From JASHUC01 sp035606175 (GTDB lineage: Bacteria > Pseudomonadota > Gammaproteobacteria > Steroidobacterales > Steroidobacteraceae), in the NCBI GenBank assembly GCA_035606175.1, contig DATNFW010000103.1, forward strand, positions 15,424 to 79,423: 64,000 nucleotides of DNA, read 5' to 3'. The notes beneath the pieces are model-generated. The model saw nothing but the letters and a program-made list of their open reading frames with translations. It was not told the DNA's origin and ran no database searches. Shown piece after piece: positions 44,793-53,049 of this stretch. Every line of letters begins with the position of its first letter. The stretch's first letter is position 1. The position numbers and the translations under genes were made by a program.

Positions 44793-45584
44793 TCATATTC
44801 CCGCGTACCACTGGTACCCGCGATCTTCCCAGAAGCCGCCCTTGCCGCGTCCGATGCGCGCGAAGCTCGCGACGGCCTCGATTCGTACGATGTACTTCGC
44901 CATTTTGTAACCGAGCTGGCGCTCGAGCCTCAGGCGAAGCGGCGCACCATAGGGAATGGGCAAAGGCCTGTCATTCATCTCGTACGCCAGGATCGTCTGC
45001 GGGTGCATGGCATCGCGCAAGTCGATCGTCTCGTAATACCGGCCCGTGCCGTCGAGCGTCATTTCGAGTGTGTCGGCGCAGAAGAACGCGATGTAACGGG
45101 CCTCGGGCCGAAGTCCCGCGCGCGCAAGCAGCGCCGCAAGCCGCGCACCCTTCCATTGGGCAATGTAGCTCCAGCCCTCCACGCAATCGTGGCGCGTAAT
45201 CTGCGCTCTGGAGGGCAGCTGACGCAGGTCCTCGAGCGACAGCGACTGGGGCCGCTCGACGAGCCCGGACACCGCGAGACGCCAGTCGCGAAATCCGTTG
45301 CTCGCGAGCCGGTTGTACTCGTCCGTACCGGGTGTGGATGAGCCGTTCGAGCGCGGATGCGGCGAGATATCCGCAGCCGGATATTCCTGCGCGAGCGCAT
45401 CGCGCCCGAGCAGCAGGCGCTGCACGGTGTAAGTCCAACCCTCGGCCGAATCGAGCGCCGCATTGAACCGCGGCGACTCTGAGAGCCGGTCGCAGCCGCT
45501 CACCGCGAGCGCACCGCCCGCGGCGAGAAGCTGTTTGAGGTGGCGGCGCCGATCGAGCGGCGGAGCCCGGCGGTCTTTCCTCAT
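44793..45584 (-). CDS. Periplasmic molybdopterin oxidoreductase (sulfite-oxidase/MsrP fold)
   Basis: Molybdopterin enzyme catalytic subunit of 263 residues, sulfite-oxidase superfamily. An N-terminal lipobox-like signal (GGALAVSGC at about 23-31) suggests a lipoprotein or Tat-exported protein. The molybdenum-ligating Cys is C134 in RHDCVEGWSYIAQWKG, followed by YIAFFCADTLEMTL and PIPYGAPLRLRLERQLGYKMAKYI. Overlaps the cytochrome b gene by four bases and is expected to accept or donate electrons through it. Substrate unknown. Confidence 0.88.
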   Translation of the reverse strand: MRKDRRAPPLDRRRHLKQLLAAGGALAVSGCDRLSESPRFNAALDSAEGWTYTVQRLLLGRDALAQEYPAADISPHPRSNGSSTPGTDEYNRLASNGFRDWRLAVSGLVERPQSLSLEDLRQLPSRAQITRHDCVEGWSYIAQWKGARLAALLARAGLRPEARYIAFFCADTLEMTLDGTGRYYETIDLRDAMHPQTILAYEMNDRPLPIPYGAPLRLRLERQLGYKMAKYIVRIEAVASFARIGRGKGGFWEDRGYQWYAGI

Positions 45585-46369
45585 CGCGTCTCCTCCGGAC
45601 TGCCTCGCGATAGAACGAACCAGCCGGTCACGATGCTGCGCAGCTCCTTGAGAGGCCCTGCTGCGACCATCGCGACGAGGTGAACGACGATGAAGAGCAC
45701 GAGGGCGCAGGCGGTCAGAAAATGAATCGTCCGCGCCGACTGACGGCCTCCGAAGAGCTCGGTGAGAAAGTGCAGCCGCGCATCCATACCGGGCGACATC
45801 GTAAGTCCCGTCGCAACCATGAGCGGCAGCACGAGGAACAACACGGCGACATACGAGAGCTTCTGCAGCAGATTGTAGCGGCGCGCCTCCTCCCCCTCAG
45901 GGAATCTCAGGCGCACGTGGTCGAGAATCGAGCGCCCGATGCCGCGTAACTCACGCCTCGATGGCCAGAGCACGCCGGTGAGCCTGCCACTTGCGAGCGC
46001 GTAGATCACGTACGCAAGTCCGCTCGCGACGAAGATCCACGCGAAGAAGAAATGCCAGCTGCGCCCGTCCGCGAGGTCCTGCCAGGAAGGCAGTGTGATC
46101 CACGAGGGGAACGCCGGCTCATCGCCCCCCGAGCCGAACGCAATCCAGGGCTGCGCAAAAGTCGACGCATTCCCCCAGTACAGAGCGGGATGCGCATTGA
46201 GTATCTGCAGTCCGCTCGGGATCAGCACGATCAAACAAAGGACGTTGATCCAGTGCCACACCCGCACCGGCAGTGGATGCCGGTACACGGCGGTGCGCCC
46301 GTCGTCGAGCACCCGCTCGCGCGCGGGGGATGGCGTTCGCGGCTCGGCCGAAGGTGCGTGGGCGTCCAT
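45581..46369 (-). CDS. Cytochrome b (thiosulfate reductase/b561-type) membrane subunit
   Basis: Di-haem membrane subunit of 262 residues with about five helices. Seen: VYRHPLPVRVWHWINVLCLIV with the histidine of the first helix, RSWHFFFAWIFVASGL, VRLRFPEGEEARRYNLLQK on the cytoplasmic side, and HFLTACALVLFIVVHLVA near the end. The His pairs would coordinate haem b. It passes electrons between quinone and the molybdopterin enzyme encoded next. It ends 18 bases from the downstream exported protein gene. Confidence 0.9.
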   Translation of the reverse strand: MDAHAPSAEPRTPSPARERVLDDGRTAVYRHPLPVRVWHWINVLCLIVLIPSGLQILNAHPALYWGNASTFAQPWIAFGSGGDEPAFPSWITLPSWQDLADGRSWHFFFAWIFVASGLAYVIYALASGRLTGVLWPSRRELRGIGRSILDHVRLRFPEGEEARRYNLLQKLSYVAVLFLVLPLMVATGLTMSPGMDARLHFLTELFGGRQSARTIHFLTACALVLFIVVHLVAMVAAGPLKELRSIVTGWFVLSRGSPEETR

Positions 46370-46387
46370 GGGCCTCGAGTGGCCACC

Positions 46388-46993
46388 TCACATCGGCGGC
46401 TTCGCTCCGTTCTCGCCGATCGCAACGCCGGTCGAGCTCAATGCGCCGCCCGAGGAGCTCGCGACGATGAGGAACACGGGAATGCCCGGCTTCACCTGCG
46501 AGCGCTCGCCGTTCGTGAACTCGACGATCGGCACGTTCCGCGGCACGATGAGTCGCCGCTCGCCGTGCGGATAGGTCACGGTGACCTCGCGCCCGCTGCG
46601 GACGGACTTGACCTGCCCGACGGTGCCATTCGTCATCATCGAGCCCTTGCGCAGGTCCCACGCATAGTGTCCTTCGCCCGCCTTCACGCCGGGCGGAAAG
46701 ACGTGCACCTCGAGCGAGCGTCCGGTGCCGTTTCGCTGCGGCATCTCCGCCGTTCCAATGAAGCTGCCCGGCTTGATCGCATCGATCCCGATGCGCTTGA
46801 GCACCGTCACGTTCCAATTTGGGGCGAGCTCGATCTTTTCCGTCTCGCCCGATTCGGTCCGAATCGTGAGGGTATCGCCACTCAGGGACTCGATCGTTCC
46901 GCGCACGTGCCCGGGCGGGGCCTGTGCGGAGGCGGCGAGGGACAGGAGACAGAGCGCGGCTGCAGCCGCAACCGCATGACGGATTGTTTTCAT
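46388..46993 (-). CDS. Exported hypothetical protein with DUF5666-like features
   Basis: Secreted protein of 201 residues: signal peptide ending near ASAQAP (about 25), then a beta-rich region with VRGTIESLSGDTLTIRTESGETEKIEL and KPGSFIGTAEMPQRNG, followed by RRLIVPRNVPIVEFTNGERSQVKPGIPVFLIV. The double-barrel style recalls small OB-fold exported proteins. It is upstream of and on the same strand as the cytochrome b/molybdopterin pair, so co-transcription is likely. Role unknown. Confidence 0.72.
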   Translation of the reverse strand: MKTIRHAVAAAAALCLLSLAASAQAPPGHVRGTIESLSGDTLTIRTESGETEKIELAPNWNVTVLKRIGIDAIKPGSFIGTAEMPQRNGTGRSLEVHVFPPGVKAGEGHYAWDLRKGSMMTNGTVGQVKSVRSGREVTVTYPHGERRLIVPRNVPIVEFTNGERSQVKPGIPVFLIVASSSGGALSSTGVAIGENGAKPPM

Positions 46994-47046
46994 TGTTGCG
47001 CTCGTATCGAGGCTGTGCGGGGAAGACCGGGCAATTATGCCTCGAA

Positions 47047-47223
47047 TCACCGCGGCATGCTCCAGGGCGAGGGCATGCGGGAGGGCACCGTGATGAAATT
47101 CGCCTCGATCCGCTCGATGGCACCCGCCTTGATTTTGAAGAGCTCGAGCACGTAGAAGCTGTGCGAGCGGCGCACCGAAGATTCGAGCTCCGTACCGTCG
47201 GTGAGCCGATACCTGGCGGCTAT
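47047..47223 (-). pseudogene. Remnant of an NTF2-like (DUF8021-type) gene, C-terminal part
   Basis: The frame reads RYRLTDGTELESSV, then HSFYVLELFKIKAGAIERIEANFITVP and ends SPWSMPR (pieces shown). This is the C-terminal pattern of the two-domain NTF2-like protein at 36378 (there SQVEA...SVPYGMRPGW). No start codon or ribosome binding site precedes it, and the 155-residue gene ends in the same few bases. So it is a truncated remnant, not an expressed gene. Confidence 0.6.
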
Positions 47224-47687
47224 TCGCGCTCGAACAGCCGGCAGTAGATGCAGTCGGCCGGATGCTCGCTCTCGATCCAAAAATTGCGAATCCAGGGCTT
47301 CTTGTGCAGGGAAGCCGCATGCTCGAGCGCCTGATTGGCCAGATCGTGTTCGGCGAGCTCGAGCGGGTGAGCCCGCGCGAGAATCGCCTGAGCGCGCAGC
47401 GTCTCGAAGGCTCCGCGCGGGTGAACCGTGACCGCGGCGCCGCCGTGCTCGATCCGCTCCGCGAAACGCTCAGCGAGCGGCTGCTCGCTTTGCGCACTGA
47501 AAATCGCCCGGAAGTGACTGACGAAGCGCTCGTGGGCAGAGTGCGCCGGCGCGAGTCCCGCGCGCCCAGGTTCCCCGTCCGAGGTGAGGTCCACTCGATC
47601 CGTGGGGAATCCGTCCCGCACGAGCTCGAGAAGGACCCGCTCGGCAGCCCCCCAATCGTTGAACATTGCTGTCATGACGGCGCTCAT
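47220..47687 (-). CDS. Hypothetical protein, possible stress-protein-like
   Basis: Cytoplasmic protein of 155 residues. N-terminus AMFNDWGAAERVLLELVRDGFP resembles the opening of general stress proteins that begin with FddrxxAExAvxxL-like sequence. Then HFRAIFSAQSEQPLAERFAERIEHGGAAVTV, and a tail CIYCRLFE with two cysteines. ATG at 47687 has GGAGG about six bases upstream. No confident family. Confidence 0.7.
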   Translation of the reverse strand: MSAVMTAMFNDWGAAERVLLELVRDGFPTDRVDLTSDGEPGRAGLAPAHSAHERFVSHFRAIFSAQSEQPLAERFAERIEHGGAAVTVHPRGAFETLRAQAILARAHPLELAEHDLANQALEHAASLHKKPWIRNFWIESEHPADCIYCRLFERE

Positions 47688-47872
47688 GCCTCACCTCCGG
47701 CACGCTCGCAGCGGTCGCGACGGGCGCGCCACAACATCTCCCGTAAGCTTAGTCCTCGTGTGCGGAAGGGCAAGTTCAATCGCGCAGACTATACTTCGAG
47801 GGCAGAGGCGGTGGCGGGACGCGAGAGGGCTGGTTTCACCCGGCTGGCGCTGCCCGTCCGCGGGAGCGCGAA

Positions 47873-49033
47873 ATGGCGGAATCGACGGCTCGGGGCTTCT
47901 CGGAGCAGCGCTTGCGGCGACTCGCCGCAGCGATCGAGGACGACGTGCGCCGGCGGCGCTATTTCGGGGCCGTGGTCGCCGTCGCCCGGGGCGGCAGCCT
48001 CGCATTGTGCGAGGCGATCGGCCACGCGGATGAGAATGCCCTCCGCCCGCTCGCGCGCGACTCGGTCTTCAACCTCTTCTCCGTCACCAAAGCCTTCACG
48101 AACGCGCTCGTCTTCCAGGCGATCGAGCAGGGCCGACTCGCCCTGACGACCCGCGTCTCGGCCGTCATCCCGGAGTTTGCCAGCGGTGGGCGCGAGCGGA
48201 TCACGTTCTACGATCTGCTGACGCACAGCTCCGGGCTCGCTTCGGTGTTTGTGCCGCGACCGGGTATGTATATCGACCGGCTCGACGAGGTCGTCGCGGC
48301 GATCTGTGCCGAGGTCGGAACTGATGCGCCGCCGGGAGAGCGCGTCACGTACGCGCCGATGGCCGCTCACGCGCTCATGGGCGAGGCAGTGCGTCGAGTC
48401 GATCCACACGGACGGCGCTACCGGCAGATCGTGGAGGAGGAAATCTTCCGACCTCTCGCCATGAAGAGCTCATCGATCGGCGTGCGGAGCGATCTGAAGC
48501 CGCGGCACGTGGTGCCGCATTTCCTCGAGGCCATGGGTGTGCAGCACCTCGGCCACAGCGATCTCGGGCCGAACGGCGCCTTCGAGGAGGAGCACGCGGA
48601 GATGCCCTGGGTCGGGGCGGTCTCGACGGTGCCCGACCTGTTCCGGTTCGCGGAGATGCTGAGGCGCGAAGGTGAGCTCGACGGCGCGCGCATACTTTCG
48701 CCGGCGCTCCTCGCCGAGGCGACCATCAACCGCACGGGAGACAAGCCGAACGAGCTCTACATGCAGCTTCTCGCACCGCGTGGGTGGGCGCCCTACCCTG
48801 CATACATCGGGCTCGGGTTCTTTCTGCGTGGCGAGGCGATCTGTCCCCATCAGTTCGGGACGCTCTCATCGCCCCGCACCTTCGGGAATACGGGGTATGG
48901 GAGTACGATTTTCTGGGTCGATCCGAAGCTCGATATCACGTTCGTGTGTCTGACGGCTGGGGTCATGAACGAGGCAGACAATATTGAGCGCTTCCAACGC
49001 CTCTCGGACATGGCAATCGCCGCGGCGGAATAA
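47873..49033 (+). CDS. Class C beta-lactamase-like serine hydrolase
   Basis: Serine hydrolase of the EstB/class C beta-lactamase family, 386 residues, no signal peptide, so a cytoplasmic esterase or amidase is more likely than a true lactamase. Catalytic SVTK motif in NLFSVTKAFTN (Ser-x-x-Lys), the Tyr motif in RVTYAPMAAH, and FGNTGYGSTIFW near the end. First gene of a seven-gene rightward operon to 55001. It may hydrolyse an ester of the phenolic substrate; this is inference. Confidence 0.9.
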   Translation: MAESTARGFSEQRLRRLAAAIEDDVRRRRYFGAVVAVARGGSLALCEAIGHADENALRPLARDSVFNLFSVTKAFTNALVFQAIEQGRLALTTRVSAVIPEFASGGRERITFYDLLTHSSGLASVFVPRPGMYIDRLDEVVAAICAEVGTDAPPGERVTYAPMAAHALMGEAVRRVDPHGRRYRQIVEEEIFRPLAMKSSSIGVRSDLKPRHVVPHFLEAMGVQHLGHSDLGPNGAFEEEHAEMPWVGAVSTVPDLFRFAEMLRREGELDGARILSPALLAEATINRTGDKPNELYMQLLAPRGWAPYPAYIGLGFFLRGEAICPHQFGTLSSPRTFGNTGYGSTIFWVDPKLDITFVCLTAGVMNEADNIERFQRLSDMAIAAAE

Positions 49034-49630
49034 ATGGGCAACCCCGATATGAGCATCCCCGATCCGCCCCCGATTGGCCGTCGCCATTTCCTCGAGATCG
49101 GCGCGGCCGCATCGCTCGCTGTGGCGCTCCCACTGGCGCGGGCTGCAGATGGTGCGGCCGACGCCGCCCCGCTGCGAGCGCCCGAACCGGCCACGCTGAA
49201 GCCGCTCGCCGTGATCTACGATGAACGGTTCGAGGCAGCGCGGCACTTCGCCGCGTGCGTGCGCAGCGTGCCGTTGCCCGCTCACCCGATCCGGGGCGAC
49301 GTGACGCAGCTTTGGTACTCGCAGCTCTATCCGCTCTGGAGGCGGGCGCCGACCCCGATCGCTGGCCTCACCGCTTACGCGGCGATGTTTTGCCTGGAAC
49401 GGCTCGCATGGGATCGGCGGCTTCGCATGGTTCGCTGCGTCGCCGGCCAAGCGCGAGAGGGGTCGAGCGGCTGGCCGACGGAACGTGCCGCAATGGTCGC
49501 GAGGGGCCTCCGGGCAAGCTGCCTTGCAAGTCCCCGCGGCACCGCCGCAACCGGCACGCTCGCGGCCGAGGCGAGTGGAGCGCTGCACTTTTGGCTCATT
49601 GCCTCGCCGGCGCAGTTTGCGGCGCTATAG
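49034..49630 (+). CDS. Tat-exported protein of unknown function
   Basis: Exported protein of 198 residues. Twin-arginine signal GRRHFLEIGAAASLAVAL (about 15-32), cleavage near ARAADG. The mature part has ERFEAARHFAACVRSVPLP, LWYSQLYPLWRRAP and SGWPTERAA; I recognise no domain. The ATG follows directly on the stop codon of the hydrolase gene, and the flavoprotein gene follows 21 bases later, so it is likely a helper or partner of the oxidase. Confidence 0.75.
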   Translation: MGNPDMSIPDPPPIGRRHFLEIGAAASLAVALPLARAADGAADAAPLRAPEPATLKPLAVIYDERFEAARHFAACVRSVPLPAHPIRGDVTQLWYSQLYPLWRRAPTPIAGLTAYAAMFCLERLAWDRRLRMVRCVAGQAREGSSGWPTERAAMVARGLRASCLASPRGTAATGTLAAEASGALHFWLIASPAQFAAL

Positions 49631-49651
49631 GCTGAAGGATTGGAGCCGAGC

Positions 49652-51307
49652 ATGCGACCCCCCCAAGGTATGAGCGCCGAAGTGTTCTCGGCCGCGCTCG
49701 CGGAATTCCAGCGCGCGGTGGGCGCGCCCTGGGTCTTTACGAGCGATGAGGATGTGGAGCTCTACAAGGACGACTTCTCGCCTTTCTTAGGTGAGCCCGA
49801 GGAGAGGTGGGCCTCGGCCGCCGTGGCGCCGGAGAGCGTGGAGCAGGTGCAAAGCATCGTGCGCACGGCGAACCGCTACAAGGTGCCGCTCTATCCCATC
49901 TCCACGGGACGCAATCTCGGCTACGGCGGCTCGGCGCCCGCGTATTCCGGTTGCGTGGTCGTCGATCTGAAGCGCATGAACCGGATCCTCGAGGTGGATG
50001 AGAGCGATGCCTCCTGCCTCGTCGAGCCGGGGGTGAGCTACTTCGACCTGTATCGCTATATCGAGGAGCGCGGGCTCAAAGTTTGGGTCGACGTGCCCGA
50101 TCCCGGCTGGGGCAGTCTCGTCGGCAATGCGCTCGATCGCGGCGGAGGCTACACGCGGCCGCAGTTCCGCAACCATTTCGATGCACACTGCGGGATGGAG
50201 ATCGTGCTGCCGAACGGAGAGCTGATGCGCACAGGAATGGGCGCTCTGCCCGGTGCGAAGACCTGGCAGCAATACAAGACGGGCTTCGGACCGTGGATCG
50301 ACGGCCTGTTCTCACAGTCGAACTTCGGCATCGTGACGAAAATGGGCTTCTGGCTCATGCCGCGCCCGGAGGCTTTCCTCGGCGGCACGGTGCTCGCGGG
50401 CAAGCGCGACGACCTTCATGAGCTCGTCCGCATCCTTACGCAGCTCGAGAACGGCGGCATCACCAACGGTATGCCCGATCTCGGCAGCCCGCTGCTCGGT
50501 ATTCAAACGATCGAGGAATATGCGCGGTCGATGGCGGATGAGCCGCAGCCGCCCGTCGATCCCGAGCTCAATGCCCTCCGCGATCGCACCGAGTCGGGCG
50601 AAGCCAAAGCGCTCGAGGACTATGGCGCGCGCAAGGGCCTCGCCTACTGGACCTTCAAGCTCAAATTCTACGGTCCCGCGAAGGTGGTCGCAGCGCAGTG
50701 GGAGCATTGCAAGGAGGAGTTCTCCGCGATTCGCGGCGTTCGCTTCACGGACGGTGAGCTCGTGCGCCTGCCGGTCTCGGCGCAGCAGCGGCTCGATGCG
50801 CATTGGCCCGAGCTCGGCATCCCGACGCTCAACATGTATTCGATCGGCGCTCGCTCGAGCACCAACCCGAACCCGACGCACGGGCATATGTGGTTCTCGC
50901 CGATAATTCCGCGCACGGCGGAGGCGGTCTTCGAGGCCAACAAGGTCTTTGCGGCCGCGGCGCGGCGGTTCGATCTGCCGGTGCTGCGCTTCAGCCTGCC
51001 GTCCTGCTACTGGGAGCGGGCATTCATTTTCATCTTCGGTTTTCCGGTGACGACGGATATCGCGACGAATCGCAAGAACCGCGCGGCCTTTCACGCGCTC
51101 ATCGATACCGCCGCGCAGCACGGCTGGGGCGAGTACCGCACGGCGCCCGCTTATCAGGATGCGGTGATGAAGGTCTATTCGTTCAACGATCACGCCCTGC
51201 TCCGCTTTCACGAGACCGTGAAGGATGCGATCGACCCGAACGGGATCATCTCGCCGGGGCGCTACGGCATCTGGCCGCGGCATTTGAGAAAGTCCACGCG
51301 CACGTGA
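49652..51307 (+). CDS. VAO/p-cresol methylhydroxylase-type FAD oxidoreductase
   Basis: Flavoprotein of 551 residues of the vanillyl-alcohol oxidase family, which oxidises para-substituted phenols (for example 4-alkylphenols or vanillyl alcohol). FAD-binding domain (about 45-260) with YPISTGRNLGYGGSAP, CLVEPGVSYFDLY and SLVGNALDRGGGYT, then the substrate-cap domain with SFNDHALLRFHETVKDAIDPNGIISPGRYGIWP closing the sequence. A cytochrome c gene follows four bases later, so it is probably a PchF-type subunit that passes electrons to that cytochrome rather than to oxygen. I chose the ATG at 49652 with GGAG eight bases upstream; TTG at 49640 is an alternative. Confidence 0.93.
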   Translation: MRPPQGMSAEVFSAALAEFQRAVGAPWVFTSDEDVELYKDDFSPFLGEPEERWASAAVAPESVEQVQSIVRTANRYKVPLYPISTGRNLGYGGSAPAYSGCVVVDLKRMNRILEVDESDASCLVEPGVSYFDLYRYIEERGLKVWVDVPDPGWGSLVGNALDRGGGYTRPQFRNHFDAHCGMEIVLPNGELMRTGMGALPGAKTWQQYKTGFGPWIDGLFSQSNFGIVTKMGFWLMPRPEAFLGGTVLAGKRDDLHELVRILTQLENGGITNGMPDLGSPLLGIQTIEEYARSMADEPQPPVDPELNALRDRTESGEAKALEDYGARKGLAYWTFKLKFYGPAKVVAAQWEHCKEEFSAIRGVRFTDGELVRLPVSAQQRLDAHWPELGIPTLNMYSIGARSSTNPNPTHGHMWFSPIIPRTAEAVFEANKVFAAAARRFDLPVLRFSLPSCYWERAFIFIFGFPVTTDIATNRKNRAAFHALIDTAAQHGWGEYRTAPAYQDAVMKVYSFNDHALLRFHETVKDAIDPNGIISPGRYGIWPRHLRKSTRT

Positions 51308-51311
51308 GCAC

Positions 51312-51836
51312 ATGGCCATGAGCGCTCGAAACTCAAGTGCGCGGGCCGCCGGGATGCTCGGCGCCCTCTTCGCCGCCGGCGCGCTCGCTCTTGTCCCAAG
51401 TGGTCCCGCGCGGGCCGGTCGCGTCGCGCCCGATTCGCGAAGCGTCGCCACCGATTCGCGTGGCGTCGCCCCTACCGCAGGTAGCGTCACGACCGATTCC
51501 GGCCGCCCTGCGATCTCCTGGACGTGGACGAAGATCGCTCCGGCGCCGGGCAAGCCGCGTGGCTACCTGGCATTTCAGCGCGCGTGCTGGGTGTGCCATG
51601 GCAGCGGCCCGGCGAAGCCGGGGACGCGAGCGTTGCGCGCGAAATACCGCGGCAAGATCCCGGCCCCTCTCGAGCAGCGCACCGATCTCACCGCTGCCTA
51701 TGTGAAGTACATCGTGCGCCACGGCGTGAGCGTCATGCCCCCCTTCCGCAAAACCGAGCTGAGCGATGCGGACCTCGATTCCATCGCGACCTATCTCGGG
51801 CGCCAGCAGACAGCCCCGAAGCGGACCGCGCGCTGA
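51312..51836 (+). CDS. Cytochrome c, partner of the VAO-type flavoprotein
   Basis: Periplasmic monohaem cytochrome c, 174 residues. Signal peptide ending near ARAGR (about 36), a spacer rich in Ser/Asp/Thr, CWVCH (C92, C95, H96) and a likely axial Met in VSVMPPFRK. The position beside the flavoprotein and the size match the PchC-type subunit of p-cresol methylhydroxylase. Its maturation would use the ccm genes in this window. Confidence 0.9.
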   Translation: MAMSARNSSARAAGMLGALFAAGALALVPSGPARAGRVAPDSRSVATDSRGVAPTAGSVTTDSGRPAISWTWTKIAPAPGKPRGYLAFQRACWVCHGSGPAKPGTRALRAKYRGKIPAPLEQRTDLTAAYVKYIVRHGVSVMPPFRKTELSDADLDSIATYLGRQQTAPKRTAR

Positions 51837-51843
51837 AGTCCTC

Positions 51844-52252
51844 ATGGCGGCGTTCACGCAATTCCGGGGCAGAACCGCGGTGGTAAAGGGTGGCGCTTCG
51901 GGTCTCGGAAGAGGCATCGCACGGGCGCTGATCGCTCAAGACCTGCGCGTGGTCGTCGCCGACATCGAGGCGGCGGCACTCGAGCGGACTGCGACGGAGC
52001 TTGGTGCGACCGGATTGGTTGTCGATGTGAGCGATGCCGGAAGCGTCCAGTCGCTCGCCGATGAGGTGCATCGGCGCTTCGGCGCGGCCGCGCGCTGGAT
52101 AGAGCCCGACGAAGTCGGACACATCGTGGCTCGATGCTCTGCGGCGCGGGGCGCTCTATGCATTCACTCATCCGGAGCAGATGGTATCGGTCGCGCAGCG
52201 GTTCGAGACAATCCTGCGCGCGGCGCGGGCGGATGACGAGCGGGTTCGATGA
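51844..52252 (+). pseudogene. Decayed short-chain dehydrogenase gene (internal deletion and frameshift)
   Basis: The first 82 codons encode an SDR N-terminus (VVKGGASGLGRGIARAL, where T of the TGxxxGxG motif is replaced by K; VVADIEAAALE; VDVSDAGSV). The sequence then jumps at about 52083-52095 to the SDR C-terminus (RWIEPDEVGHIVA), losing about 150 residues including NNAG and the Ser-Tyr-Lys triad. At about 52133 the frame changes by one base: ALRRGALYAFTHPEQM and QRFETILRAARADDE continue in another frame and stop at 52252. The product would be inactive. The tail resembles the intact SDR at 55013. The stop overlaps the start of the next SDR (ATGA), so the operon structure survived. Confidence 0.88.
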
Positions 52253-53049
52253 CCGATAGAGACAGGACTCTCGCCGGGCGTTCGGCGCTCGTGACCGGTG
52301 CAGGACGGGGTATCGGGCGCGCGATCGCCGAGCGACTCGCAGCCGAGGGCGCCCGCGTCACGCTGGTGGCGCGCGATCGCGAAAGGCTCGAGGCGGTGGT
52401 GCGCGGCATTCGGGACGCGGGCGGTGAGGCACAAGCGGTCGCCGCGCACGTTGCAAGCGCCCCGGAGGTTCGAGCGGCAGCCGATGCGGCAGCGGCCCGC
52501 TTCGGACCGGTCGCGATCCTGGTCAACAACGCAGGAATTCCTGGCCCGTACGGACCACTCGGCACGATCGATCCGCTCGAGTGGTGGGGGGTGCAGGCCG
52601 TCAATGTGCTCGGCTCCGTGCTCTTCATGCATGCGGTGATTCCCCCGATGCGCGAGCACCGCGCAGGCCGCATCATCAACATCGTCTCGAGCGCCGGGCT
52701 GCAAGCGGTGCCTCACCTCTCCGCCTATGCCGTGAGCAAGAACACTCTCGTACGCGTCACCGAGACCGTCGACATCGAGGAGCGCGGCCACGGGATTCGG
52801 GCGTTCGCCTTGCATCCGGGGACGATCACGACGGACATGGCCCGTGCCACGATCGGCTCGCCCGAAGCGCAGCGCTGGGTGCCGGACGGGGTGTCCATGC
52901 TGCGCAACCGCACGGATGCCGAGTCGGCCCGCGATCTTGCACGCTGCTGCGACATCGTCGCGCTCCTGGCGGCCGGTCGCTTCGAGGCGCTCGGTGGCCG
53001 CTACCTCGACCTGTGGTGGGATCTCGAGGCCGAGGCGCGCCAGCCGTGA
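52249..53049 (+). CDS. Short-chain dehydrogenase/reductase
   Basis: NAD(P)-dependent SDR of 266 residues. Nucleotide motif TGAGRGIG (about 16-23), NNAG in ILVNNAGIPGP, catalytic Ser in NIVSSAGLQ and YAVSK. It likely oxidises a hydroxyl formed on the substrate side chain, such as the secondary alcohol made by the flavoprotein; substrate inferred only. Overlaps the pseudogene and the SnoaL gene by four bases each. Confidence 0.92.
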   Translation: MTDRDRTLAGRSALVTGAGRGIGRAIAERLAAEGARVTLVARDRERLEAVVRGIRDAGGEAQAVAAHVASAPEVRAAADAAAARFGPVAILVNNAGIPGPYGPLGTIDPLEWWGVQAVNVLGSVLFMHAVIPPMREHRAGRIINIVSSAGLQAVPHLSAYAVSKNTLVRVTETVDIEERGHGIRAFALHPGTITTDMARATIGSPEAQRWVPDGVSMLRNRTDAESARDLARCCDIVALLAAGRFEALGGRYLDLWWDLEAEARQP

